DNA of 7,005 nt from Verrucomicrobiota bacterium (GCA_021413535.1 JAIOQF010000254.1:1-7005), one strand, 5' to 3'; positions 1 through 6,393 are shown, numbered from the stretch's first letter. Notes: generated from the sequence alone by a model not told the origin. Translations and numbers: made by a program.

Positions 1-226
1 GGTCCACGCGTTCCAGGCCGGTGGTGGGGCCTTGGAAATAACCGTGATCAAAGGCGAGCATGACGGTGCGGCCATCGGCGGGATTGAACACGCGGCTGAG
101 GCGGTTCTTGAGACCCCAGTCATACTGGTGACAGCCCTTGAGAAAGAAGCCGGGGGCTTCCTGGGGAACGTGGGTAAAGAATTCTTTTTCCTTCTTGTCT
201 GCAGCGCTGGTTTGAATGTCGGCCAT
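1..226 (-). CDS. lsrF: LsrF-type aldolase/thiolase, N-terminal part (gene cut by window edge)
   Basis: In enteric bacteria LsrF is a cytoplasmic enzyme that ends the breakdown of phosphorylated autoinducer-2: it transfers an acetyl group from 3-hydroxy-5-phosphonooxypentane-2,4-dione to CoA, giving dihydroxyacetone phosphate and acetyl-CoA. It has the DeoC/FbaB/LacD aldolase fold. Only the first 75 codons are visible; the family is near 290 residues. They match LsrF as I recall it almost motif for motif: LKGC at 29-32, DWG at 36-38, NRLSRVFNP at 41-49 and the very characteristic AFDHGYFQGPTTGLE at 58-72. The ATG at 226 gives the same MAD start as the E. coli protein. There is no Shine-Dalgarno motif (CTTAAACTCCCCAAATC precedes ATG). 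It lies 75 bases downstream of dhaL in the same direction, so co-transcription is likely. The active-site lysine and C-terminus lie outside the window. Assignment to the LsrF/DhnA aldolase family is firm; AI-2 as substrate is inference. Confidence 0.9.
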   Translation of the reverse strand, partial: MADIQTSAADKKEKEFFTHVPQEAPGFFLKGCHQYDWGLKNRLSRVFNPADGRTVMLAFDHGYFQGPTTGLERVD

Positions 227-243
227 GATTTGGGGAGTTTAAG

Positions 244-283
244 AGTTGAACAGTTGAACAGTTGAACAGTTGAAGTGTTGAAG
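244..283. repeat. Tandem octamer repeat, AGTTGAAC x3 plus two variants
   Basis: Five head-to-tail 8-base units fill half of the 75-base gap between the dhaL stop and the lsrF start: AGTTGAAC at 244-251, 252-259 and 260-267, then AGTTGAAG at 268-275 and TGTTGAAG at 276-283. The unit core GTTGAAC is an odd palindrome (GTT and AAC arms around one base). On the transcribed strand the array reads as GTTCAACT units and ends 17 bases before the lsrF ATG. Perfect copies next to decayed ones suggest slippage-driven expansion. It could be a simple-sequence repeat without function or could affect lsrF expression; the sequence alone does not decide. Confidence 0.9.
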
Positions 284-301
284 GAATTTCTTTGAGAGAA
301 A

Positions 302-937
302 TCAAGCGGCAATGTAATCCTTCATCGCGCCGATGATGACGGTGACGGAAAGAGCACCGGCGTCAGGGAAGCCAATGGCGGCTTCGCCCAGCGTCTTCGC
401 GCGGCCGAATTTCGCGACCATGGCCTTGCTCGCTTCCAGGCCAGCTTCGGCGGCGGCGCTCACGGCGTTGATGGCATCGGACAAATTGGAACCGGTCAAT
501 TCAGCAGCCTTCTCCGCAGCGGGCTCCATGGCATCAACGACCGTCTTGTCTCCAACTGCCGCACCACCGCGTTGCTTGACGCCATCGACTCCAGCCCGAA
601 GAAATGCCGCAAGCCCGGCCGCATCGAAAACTTCTTTCCCGGCAAGTGCTTTGCCGCCGTTGCGAAAAAACGTGCCAAAGATGGCACCGCTGGCCCCGCC
701 CATGCTGCTCATCATGGCCATGCCGACAGTTGAAAATGCTTTCTCGATGCTCTCCACATCTCCGGAGTTCAGCTTCTCCGTCGCCGCCGTCATGCCGCGC
801 TGCATGCCCAGACCGTGATCGCCATCGCCGAGATTGCGATCGGCCTCGGATAGTTGGGGTTCCGCGGCGATGATGCGTTCGCAGGCGAGCAGGAGCATCG
901 CCTTGACTTCGTCTTTCGAAAGGTTCGCTTTGGGCAT
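302..937 (-). CDS. dhaL: Dihydroxyacetone kinase-type subunit L (DhaL family)
   Basis: DhaL is the ADP/ATP-binding subunit of dihydroxyacetone kinases; with DhaK, which holds the substrate, it phosphorylates dihydroxyacetone or a related small ketose or polyol in the cytoplasm. The protein has 211 residues, matching the E. coli subunit (about 210). Family signatures are intact: the magnesium/nucleotide loop DRNLGDGDHG at 33-42 (aspartates 33, 38 and 40), SSMGGASG at 77-84, FGTFFR at 87-92, GDKT at 129-132, and the C-terminal GRA...LGE...G...DAGA region at 178-195. I start at the ATG at 937; a TTG extension to 973 adds 12 residues unlike the family. Downstream lsrF follows after 75 bases; upstream rpmF ends 84 bases before. 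No dhaK, dhaM or PTS component is visible. LsrF releases dihydroxyacetone phosphate, so both enzymes touch the same metabolite pool. The true substrate is unknown; DhaL-like domains also occur in kinases for other C3/C4 sugars. Confidence 0.93.
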   Translation of the reverse strand: MPKANLSKDEVKAMLLLACERIIAAEPQLSEADRNLGDGDHGLGMQRGMTAATEKLNSGDVESIEKAFSTVGMAMMSSMGGASGAIFGTFFRNGGKALAGKEVFDAAGLAAFLRAGVDGVKQRGGAAVGDKTVVDAMEPAAEKAAELTGSNLSDAINAVSAAAEAGLEASKAMVAKFGRAKTLGEAAIGFPDAGALSVTVIIGAMKDYIAA

Positions 938-1021
938 GACTTGGCTTTTCGTTGAGAGATTCAGGCGCCTCAATCCAATGCGGACGAAGACAGCTCAGCC
1001 TGATCCAGGACTGAAACTGAC

Positions 1022-1207
1022 TCAGCCTTTGGCCTGAATGTCCAAGACCTGACGTTCGCCGTAGTAGCCGCAAGACGGACAGGCGACATGACCGGGCTTC
1101 GCTGCACCGCAGGAACCGCAGGTGGAAAGTTGAGGAGCCTTCCAGCGATTGGCGCCACGACGGCGCTTCTGGCGGCTAAGGGATTGTCTGCGCTTCGGGA
1201 CGGCCAT
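1022..1207 (-). CDS. rpmF: 50S ribosomal protein L32
   Basis: This is a structural protein of the large ribosomal subunit. The 61-residue length and layout are typical: MAVPKRRQSLSRQKRRRGAN at the N-terminus, W22, then a zinc ribbon with C30-x2-C33 and C43-x2-C46, the zinc-binding (C+) form of L32, followed by YYGERQV at 48-54. The ATG at 1207 lies 3 bases after the yceD stop, the classic yceD-rpmF pairing seen across bacteria. No Shine-Dalgarno motif is visible, so translation may be coupled to yceD. In many bacteria plsX and fabH follow; here dhaL follows instead, after 84 bases with no clear terminator. Confidence 0.97.
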   Translation of the reverse strand: MAVPKRRQSLSRQKRRRGANRWKAPQLSTCGSCGAAKPGHVACPSCGYYGERQVLDIQAKG

Positions 1208-1210
1208 GAT

Positions 1211-1699
1211 TCAGTTGCGTTTAAGGTTGTCGAGTTGGTCTAGGGCCTTCCAAACTTCTCCGTCCTCCTCTTGCGGGGCGTCCCGGACGATTTCCGTCGC
1301 GGGAGCGAACCTGCCTTCGGCGGGACATTCTCGCGGCGTCACGTTGCCCATTTCGCAGCGAGGAAAGGTCGGAAGGGCAAGTAGCATGTCTTCACGTAAC
1401 CAGCTTGTCAAGTCAATCGCACCCGCATTTTCCACCGGCACATCGAGCCCATACCCCGTCAGATCCATCCGAAGCTGGAATCGCTCCGCACAGCGCCCGC
1501 ATTCCAGATCAAAAGTCGCCGCGATCCGCCCTTGCACAATCAGTCCGTCCTCGTCGCTAGTAACATTCAAGTCATACTCCAGATGCGACACCGCACGCAC
1601 CTCATCATCCGGCTTCAGCCCGAAAACTGCGGGGGCCAGATGGCCCTCAATATGCAAACCTTCTTCCGGCAGGTTTTTAGGATCTATTCGCAAGCTCAT
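1211..1699 (-). CDS. yceD: YceD/DUF177 family protein, 23S rRNA accumulation
   Basis: The YceD (DUF177) family is needed for normal accumulation of 23S rRNA in E. coli and plants, and its gene is almost always directly upstream of rpmF, as here. The 162-residue protein shows the family pattern: a beta-rich N-terminal part with VQGRIAATFDLECGRCAERF around 55-74, where C67-x2-C70 is the first cysteine pair, then an acidic stretch with DLTSWLREDMLLALP at 96-110. The usual second cysteine cluster appears in altered form as C115 and C125, nine residues apart, rather than a tight CxxC. The start overlaps the coaD stop as ATGA (1696-1699), which implies translational coupling. The molecular activity of the family is not settled. 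Confidence 0.88.
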   Translation of the reverse strand: MSLRIDPKNLPEEGLHIEGHLAPAVFGLKPDDEVRAVSHLEYDLNVTSDEDGLIVQGRIAATFDLECGRCAERFQLRMDLTGYGLDVPVENAGAIDLTSWLREDMLLALPTFPRCEMGNVTPRECPAEGRFAPATEIVRDAPQEEDGEVWKALDQLDNLKRN

Positions 1700-2223
1700 G
1701 ACGTTTTATTCTTTAGATTTTTTCCACCAGACAAATTCAATTCCTTGATCTTCGACCGCAGCGCGTTCGCCACGTTCGCCGGAACAAAAAGTTCCACCTC
1801 GCCATCCAGGCGCGCGATCTCTTTCACGATCCGCGAACTAATGTAAGTCAGCTCTTCGCGCGGCATGAGAAACAAGGTCTCCAGACCGGGATCGAGCTTC
1901 CGATTCATCAAGGCCATCTGAAACTCCAGCTCGAAATCCGAGATCGCCCGCAGCCCGCGCAGCACCGTGATCGCTCCCTCGCTCCTAGCAAAATCCACCA
2001 GCAACCCGCTGAACGGAACCACCCGCACCTTGTGCAGGCCCAATGCCCGCACCGAATCTTCGATCATGGCCGCCCGCTCCTCCACGGTAAACAGACTTTG
2101 CTTTTGATTGTCGCGCGCGATGGCCACCACCAACTCGTCAAACAGGCGCGAGGCGCGCTCAAGCAAGTCGAGATGGCCGTTTGTGATTGGATCAAAACTG
2201 CCGGGATAGATAGCTTTGCGCAT
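1696..2223 (-). CDS. coaD: Phosphopantetheine adenylyltransferase
   Basis: CoaD transfers AMP from ATP to 4'-phosphopantetheine, giving dephospho-CoA, the penultimate step of coenzyme A synthesis in the cytoplasm. The 175-residue protein is slightly longer than the usual 160 or so because of a polar, lysine-rich tail (KNLKNKTS). Motifs of the nucleotidyltransferase fold are complete: YPGSFDPITNGH at 6-17 with the (T/H)xGH motif at 14-17, K41 at the position of the substrate-contacting lysine, EER at 48-50, VLRGLRAISDFE at 87-98 with the conserved arginines 89 and 92, and ISSRIVKEIA at 128-137, the ATP-binding motif near the C-terminus. It is the first gene of the minus-strand coaD-yceD-rpmF block and is transcribed away from aat. 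No Shine-Dalgarno motif precedes its ATG; the five bases before it are all C. Confidence 0.97.
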   Translation of the reverse strand: MRKAIYPGSFDPITNGHLDLLERASRLFDELVVAIARDNQKQSLFTVEERAAMIEDSVRALGLHKVRVVPFSGLLVDFARSEGAITVLRGLRAISDFELEFQMALMNRKLDPGLETLFLMPREELTYISSRIVKEIARLDGEVELFVPANVANALRSKIKELNLSGGKNLKNKTS

Positions 2224-2323
2224 GGGGGAGTTTGCAGTCGTTGGCTCTAGTTTGCAATGCTTGAACGATGGTTTGAAATCTTTACGCTATCGCGCAGAAT
2301 CCCCCCGTCCCCCGCCTCCATCC
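2224..2323. promoter_or_regulatory. Divergent coaD/aat intergenic region
   Basis: This 100-base spacer must hold the promoters of both coaD (minus) and aat (plus), because the two genes diverge. For aat a weak sigma-70-like pair can be drawn: TTGAAC at 2261-2266 and TACGCT at 2283-2288 with a 16-base spacer; the -10 match is poor. For coaD no convincing pair was found. The 20 or so bases before the aat ATG are almost entirely C and T, with no purine-rich ribosome-binding site. TTTGCA occurs twice, 20 bases apart (2231 and 2251). The assignment of a promoter-bearing region rests on gene orientation; the individual boxes are tentative. Confidence 0.45.
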
Positions 2324-2902
2324 ATGTCCGCCATCGAACCCAGCGTCCTCATCAGCGCCTACTCCAGCGGTATTTTCCCCATGGGCATGGAAAATGGCCG
2401 GCTTTCGTGGTTCTCGCCCGACCCGCGCGGCATTCTGCCCATCGCGGATTTTCATGTGCCACGCAGCACGCGCGCCGAATTGCTCCGCTCGGGTTTCGAA
2501 ATCCGCGTCAACACCATGTTTAACAACGTGGTGCTCGCTTGCAGCGGAAGACAACAGACCTGGATCACCAAAGAAATCATCACCAGCTACGAACGGCTCC
2601 ATAAGATGGGATATGCCCACTCCGTCGAAACGTGGCGCGACGACAAGCTGCTTGGCGGCCTTTACGGCGTCTCCATCGGCGGCGCGTTCTTCGGCGAATC
2701 CATGTTCAGCAACGCACCGTCCGCCTCCAAAGCCGCCCTCGTCTGGCTCATGGAACATCTCAAGAACCGCAGCTTCATCCTGCACGACACCCAATGGACC
2801 ACGCCCCACCTCGCCATGTTCGGCGGCTATGAAATTCCCCGGGATGATTACATCCGGACGCTGGAAGGCGCAGTGCTTCTCCCGGTCAATTTTACCGGCT
2901 GA
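2324..2902 (+). CDS. aat: Leucyl/phenylalanyl-tRNA-protein transferase
   Basis: Aat attaches leucine or phenylalanine from aminoacyl-tRNA to the N-terminal arginine or lysine of proteins, marking them for ClpS/ClpAP in the bacterial N-end rule. The 192-residue protein carries the family core: GIFPM at 16-20, WFSPDPRGILP at 29-39, W105 in the VETWRDDKLLGGLYGV block (101-116), GESMFS at 124-129 with the catalytic-region E125, HDTQ at 154-157 with Q157, and GGYEIPRDDY at 167-176. It is shorter than the E. coli enzyme (about 234 residues), mainly at the N-terminus, where the usual segment ahead of 'AYxxGIFP' is nearly absent. I chose the ATG at 2324; extension to upstream starts near 2216-2222 would overlap coaD and add a non-family, proline-rich leader. 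It is the only plus-strand gene here, convergent with the OmpA-domain gene with 27 bases between, where I see no clear terminator. Confidence 0.95.
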   Translation: MSAIEPSVLISAYSSGIFPMGMENGRLSWFSPDPRGILPIADFHVPRSTRAELLRSGFEIRVNTMFNNVVLACSGRQQTWITKEIITSYERLHKMGYAHSVETWRDDKLLGGLYGVSIGGAFFGESMFSNAPSASKAALVWLMEHLKNRSFILHDTQWTTPHLAMFGGYEIPRDDYIRTLEGAVLLPVNFTG

Positions 2903-2929
2903 AACAATCGGAGGCCGCGCTGCATTTTC

Positions 2930-3457
2930 TCAGGCTCCCGGCTCCCGAATGACCACCACCCGCCGATTCTGCGCACGTGCGGCATCGCTGGTGTCTTTTA
3001 CCAGTGGCTCGCCCTTGCCCTTGCCTTCGACTTGCAGACGGCTCGCATCAATGTGGTGCTGCGTGATGAGGAATCGTTTCACGGTTTCGGCACGACGACG
3101 AGAAAGATCAAGATTGTAGTTTTCCTCGCCAACGTCATCGGTGTGACCTTCGAGGGTGATGACGCAGTCCTTCAAATCCGGATCGGCCAGTGTCTTCCCG
3201 AGTTGCTCGATCTGCTTGTAACTCTCGTTGTCCGCTATTTCCGTGGAGTCGAACTTGAAATGAATGGCCTGAAGGTCGATGCGGCGCACATTGCGCGCAC
3301 GAACGCGGGCACTTTTCGGATCCGCGCCCTTGGGGATGAGCACAGTTTTGGTTAGAGCCTGCTTGATGGCGCTGGCATCCTTGATTTCAGGATCTTCCGC
3401 CAGGGAAAGACAGGAGATCCCGATAGCGGAGAGGGCGGTGATGATAATCGTTTTCAT
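2930..3457 (-). CDS. Exported OmpA/Pal-domain protein (peptidoglycan-binding)
   Basis: OmpA C-terminal domains anchor envelope proteins non-covalently to diaminopimelate in peptidoglycan. This 175-residue protein has a signal peptide (MKTIIITALSAIGISCLSLA, likely signal peptidase I cleavage after A20) and then an OmpA domain from about 60: IHFKFDSTEI at 65-74, EGHTDDVG at 103-110 with the ligand-binding D107, YNLDLSRRRAETVKRFL at 114-130 with R122, IDASRL at 136-141 and NRRVVV at 164-169. C16 does not sit in a proper lipobox, so I read it as a soluble periplasmic or weakly tethered protein rather than a Pal lipoprotein. The ATG at 3457 is chosen because it gives the signal peptide; the ATG at 3511 adds 18 residues that would bury it. 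It lies 119 bases after the secreted protein gene in the same direction, so it may have its own promoter. A porin barrel is absent. The partner of the 40-residue linker (20-60) is unknown. Confidence 0.92.
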   Translation of the reverse strand: MKTIIITALSAIGISCLSLAEDPEIKDASAIKQALTKTVLIPKGADPKSARVRARNVRRIDLQAIHFKFDSTEIADNESYKQIEQLGKTLADPDLKDCVITLEGHTDDVGEENYNLDLSRRRAETVKRFLITQHHIDASRLQVEGKGKGEPLVKDTSDAARAQNRRVVVIREPGA

Positions 3458-3576
3458 GGCTGAAGGGGAATCGAAGAGTCTAGTTGTTGGCGCTCGACCA
3501 TTACGATGCATGCTTCAAGTTTATCGCAGGTCGTTCAAATATTGATAACACTTGCGTCTATTCCCCGTTCAGCTGG
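3458..3576 (-). promoter_or_regulatory. Leader region of the OmpA-domain gene
   Basis: This 119-base gap separates the stop of the 149-residue secreted protein gene from the OmpA-domain gene, both on the minus strand. It is more AT-rich in its upstream half. I find no convincing -35/-10 pair and no terminator hairpin with a T-tract; the last bases before ATG are pyrimidine-rich (TTCCCCTTCAGCC) without a Shine-Dalgarno motif. Its length makes a separate promoter plausible. Confidence 0.3.
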
Positions 3577-4026
3577 CTATTCACGCGTCCTAACATGCGC
3601 CTCTACCGACGCCGCGTCGTCGGCGGGGACGTAAACAAATTTCATAATAGGCCAGATCCCGTATCCAACGATCTCAACCAGCAGATCATGTCCACTAAAG
3701 TGGATTGTTAAAGAGTCCGGCCAGTGGTAGGACGCCTTCCAAACACCGTTTCCCGAATAGCTCCATTTGAATGGACTCTCACGGGTCTGGGAAGAAAATG
3801 TTTCCCGCAAAATACCAGTTCCATCTGAACGACACAGCAAAGTGTTTCGTCCGTCTTGCCCCAAGACTTTTGCTCTACTAACCCAGACACCGACGATCTC
3901 ATTTCCTTTCCAATCACTGCGAGACTGTTTGCTTTTATGGGCATACTCAGGGTCGGTAGACAATGCGCAGTTCGAGCAGCACAAGGAAACAAGAGACAGA
4001 ATGTGTAGGAGCATTTTGTGTTTCAT
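3577..4026 (-). CDS. Hypothetical secreted protein with lipocalin-like pattern
   Basis: I do not recognise this 149-residue protein with certainty. It opens with a short basic and hydrophobic export signal (MKHKMLLHILSLVSLCCSNC) containing three cysteines at 16, 17 and 20; none sits in a canonical lipobox, though a lipoprotein is possible. The mature part has the pattern of small beta-barrel proteins of the lipocalin-like type: EIVGVWVS at 43-50, CRSDGTGIL at 65-73, FKWSYSGNGVWKAS at 86-99 and a beta-rich end LTIHFSGHDLLVEIVGYG at 106-123. That is the 'G-W ... DGTG ... W' arrangement, an inference from pattern and not a family match. The ATG at 4026 is 19 bases after the cytochrome stop, so the two genes are probably co-transcribed. 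Base composition is visibly more AT-rich than the neighbouring genes, which could mean recent acquisition or weak constraint. Confidence 0.65.
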   Translation of the reverse strand: MKHKMLLHILSLVSLCCSNCALSTDPEYAHKSKQSRSDWKGNEIVGVWVSRAKVLGQDGRNTLLCRSDGTGILRETFSSQTRESPFKWSYSGNGVWKASYHWPDSLTIHFSGHDLLVEIVGYGIWPIMKFVYVPADDAASVEAHVRTRE

Positions 4027-4045
4027 GGCTGTGTAAGGATTGCCC

Positions 4046-6361
4046 TCACGGGTGCGTTGTCAAATTCACACGCGCCACGCCGAGACGCGCATCGCGAGCG
4101 CGAAGTCGTGCGGATTTCACCACTGCGACTTCAAAATCCTTTTCGTTAAAATCCACAAATACTTTTTCAGGATCAGACGCATTGCGCAGCGCGGCTTGAA
4201 TCTTTGCCTCGTCGGCGAAGACCTGAGTGCTGACGATCGCGGCCAGACTTTCCACGCCAAAAGGGGCCTCAATGATGATGTCGAATTTGTCAGCGGCGGC
4301 TGGAATGGCGATCTCCTTGCCGCCCGCAATGTGGCTGTCCGGATGGAACTTATTCGGAAATAGCAGGATGATCTTACCAGCGGCATCTTTATAAAGCAGG
4401 CGCAACTCACAGTCTTGTGCGGCTTGCACGTAGGCCGTGAGTTTTTCCTGGTTCCTGAAGAGCGCTTTATTCGTGCGCAGGGTTACAGATATCGGCACCG
4501 CCCGCGGCTTGTCCTGTAGAGGCTGGGACGTGACGAGCAGCAACTCAGCCGTGCGAACGGATCCAAGATTCAAACGCAGGGCCAGTTCATTAAACTTCGT
4601 GGCAAAAGTGTCTCGCGGAATACCTGCTCCGGCTAACTGAGTGTGAATATCGAAGAGCGCGGACGAAGTTTTTGTCCTGTCATCGAAATCCTTTACCTCG
4701 AGTCCCAACTCGGAGGCGGCCTGGGCGAGCGTAACAGGGCGCTCGAACAATTCCGCCAATGTATAGACCGACTCCCGTCCCGGCTTCTGCTCAGCACCCG
4801 CCTCCTTCAATGCCGTCATGAAGCGGGCTTCATCCGCCTTGAGCCACGCCTCGATCTTTTTCTGCTCTGGATGAAGCCGCTCAATAAGGCGCTGTTCCTC
4901 GGCCGAAAACGTTGAGGAACCGGCCACCGCGCGAACCTCGTCCGGCGGCACAGGCGTTTTGATGCCACGGTCATGGCAGGTGATGCAGGAAAGACCGTTG
5001 CTGACTTCGACCCGACCAGTGACACCAGTTTGATCACCCACGATGTTAGTGGGCGCGACACCATCGAGCCGCGCACCAGCGGCATTCGTGAGCATGTAAC
5101 CATGCAGGCCATTGGGAAGAGAGAACACGATCTCGCCACCCGCGTGCTCGAAAGCATGATTCCCACCGGCGAGTTTCGCATCGATTGGGCCCAACGGAAA
5201 ATCATGGACGCGTCCTCGGCCTGCATTCTGTTTGAAATCATAGCTCTTCCAGTAGTCGCCGGCGTAGGCTCCCGTCTCGACTCGTTCGATCATTCGGTTG
5301 GCCAGAGACACGCCGCTCTTGGTAAAGCCAGAGCGAATCGCCCGCCCCTCGGCAAGATCCCGATTCAAATCAATCCCTAGCTTATGTTCCAGCTCTTGAG
5401 TAGTCGCGGGAATACGCAAAATGTCATGGTAGAGTGGTGGCCGGGTCGCGTTCGTTGCCAGCCAGTCCGCGCGTAGGATCGGCACTGTGGCATGGCACGC
5501 GCTGCCCAAGCCAGTCAAACCGGCACCTTCCAGCGCATAGGGATAGAATCCGGCGACGTGATCCCACATCTCGGTATCCCAACCGAGATCGCTGAGCTTC
5601 ACCCGAAAGAGCACTTTCTCTGGCCCGACCTCGGCAAACTTTGCGATTTTCGGATTTATCGAGAGGCTGTTCAGCAGTTTGCGCACGCCCGCTCGCATCA
5701 CTTCGAGTTGCTCATCTTTCACGTCGGACACGTTGTTATGCTGGGGCGCAATGGAGACAAAACGGATGTCATTGCGGTCCTCGGCAGCTTGTTTAAGTAA
5801 GTCCGTCAACGCCTCGGTCAGCAGCTCATTTTCGGTCACCAATTTCCGGTGCGCCACCGACACCGGCGGAGATTTGACTGAACTGTTCGTCGATCGAAGT
5901 TCAGCGACATCCAACCGCAAGGTGATTCCCCCCTGGCCGGCAGGCGGCGTCTTGCGGCCAGTGGATTCAGCGACCACTGACGTGCCCTGACCTTCCGGCG
6001 CTCCAGCTTTGATCCAGGAAAGAATCAGCGCGACTTCCTCGGGCTTGAGCGGTTCCGCATCTTTACCGGCTTCTTTCTCCGCCTTGGTGCGCAGGGGCAT
6101 TTCCTGCGTGAGCACCTGCTGGTAAAGATCCGAATTCTCCGGATCCTCACGCCTGACATATTTACTCGTGCGGAGTCTTGTCAGATCATCCACAAACTGA
6201 AACTTCTTCGGCGCGATCGAATTTGAACCATGGCATTCGGCACAGTGACGTTTGAAGACATCAAGCACCTGGGTCGATGTGTCGGCAGCCGAAGCCATCG
6301 AACCAACAACGGCTGTGAGGGCGGTCAAGACTGCCGAGAATCTGACGCGGAACGTTTTCAT
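4046..6361 (-). CDS. Exported diheme cytochrome c with C-terminal DUF4384 domain
   Basis: This 771-residue protein is predicted to be periplasmic. It has a signal peptide (1-25, cleavage ASA|AD) and then a planctomycete-type cytochrome c domain of about 95 residues: heme motif CAECH at 40-44, a likely axial methionine M88 in EMPLR, and the closing helix VALILSWIKAGAP at 110-122. A long central part follows, with R200FVSIAP, NSLSINP at 231-237, LGWDTEMWDHVAGFYPYAL at 259-277, ADWLATNATRPPLYHDIL at 298-315 and YWKSYDF at 370-376. It leads to a second heme motif, SCITCHDRG at 458-466, preceded by FSLPNGLHGYML at 413-424. After a helical stretch (about 480-620) comes a DUF4384-like domain at about 623-715, with LLYKDAAGKIILLFPN ending at 670, the IP pair and PFG at 700-702. 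The electron partner and substrate are unknown. The ATG at 6361 gives the signal peptide; TTG at 6397 is unlikely. It sits 32 bases after a small secreted protein gene and 19 bases before another. Confidence 0.88.
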   Translation of the reverse strand: MKTFRVRFSAVLTALTAVVGSMASAADTSTQVLDVFKRHCAECHGSNSIAPKKFQFVDDLTRLRTSKYVRREDPENSDLYQQVLTQEMPLRTKAEKEAGKDAEPLKPEEVALILSWIKAGAPEGQGTSVVAESTGRKTPPAGQGGITLRLDVAELRSTNSSVKSPPVSVAHRKLVTENELLTEALTDLLKQAAEDRNDIRFVSIAPQHNNVSDVKDEQLEVMRAGVRKLLNSLSINPKIAKFAEVGPEKVLFRVKLSDLGWDTEMWDHVAGFYPYALEGAGLTGLGSACHATVPILRADWLATNATRPPLYHDILRIPATTQELEHKLGIDLNRDLAEGRAIRSGFTKSGVSLANRMIERVETGAYAGDYWKSYDFKQNAGRGRVHDFPLGPIDAKLAGGNHAFEHAGGEIVFSLPNGLHGYMLTNAAGARLDGVAPTNIVGDQTGVTGRVEVSNGLSCITCHDRGIKTPVPPDEVRAVAGSSTFSAEEQRLIERLHPEQKKIEAWLKADEARFMTALKEAGAEQKPGRESVYTLAELFERPVTLAQAASELGLEVKDFDDRTKTSSALFDIHTQLAGAGIPRDTFATKFNELALRLNLGSVRTAELLLVTSQPLQDKPRAVPISVTLRTNKALFRNQEKLTAYVQAAQDCELRLLYKDAAGKIILLFPNKFHPDSHIAGGKEIAIPAAADKFDIIIEAPFGVESLAAIVSTQVFADEAKIQAALRNASDPEKVFVDFNEKDFEVAVVKSARLRARDARLGVARVNLTTHP

Positions 6362-6393
6362 GGCGAGAGACGATGGAGTAAAAAAGAAGGGAG

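Noticed and set aside
244..283. Octamer array as a CRISPR or origin-type iteron array
   Set aside because: Units are contiguous with no spacers, so it is not CRISPR; no replication gene or AT-rich unwinding region is nearby to support an origin.
938..973. TTG-initiated N-terminal extension of dhaL
   Set aside because: The extra 12 residues do not resemble the family and the ATG at 937 gives the standard length.
994..1028. Direct repeat CTCAGCCT (994-1001 and 1021-1028) flanking the rpmF end
   Set aside because: It is a single 8-base repeat, one copy overlapping the rpmF stop, with no transposon ends or hairpin; chance is a sufficient explanation.
333..1073. Long open frames opposite to or out of frame with dhaL (for example 333-818 plus and 534-1073 minus)
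   Set aside because: The dhaL frame has intact family motifs throughout; the others are arginine-, serine- or proline-rich shadows of GC-rich coding DNA.
2882..2898. CCGGT/ACCGG inverted repeat at the end of aat as a terminator
   Set aside because: The stem is only 5 base pairs, lies inside the coding sequence and has no T-tract on either strand.
5480..5510. Third heme site at SACHATVP (C289, H290) in the cytochrome
   Set aside because: Only one cysteine precedes the histidine; the CxxCH motif is absent, so only two heme c sites are supported.
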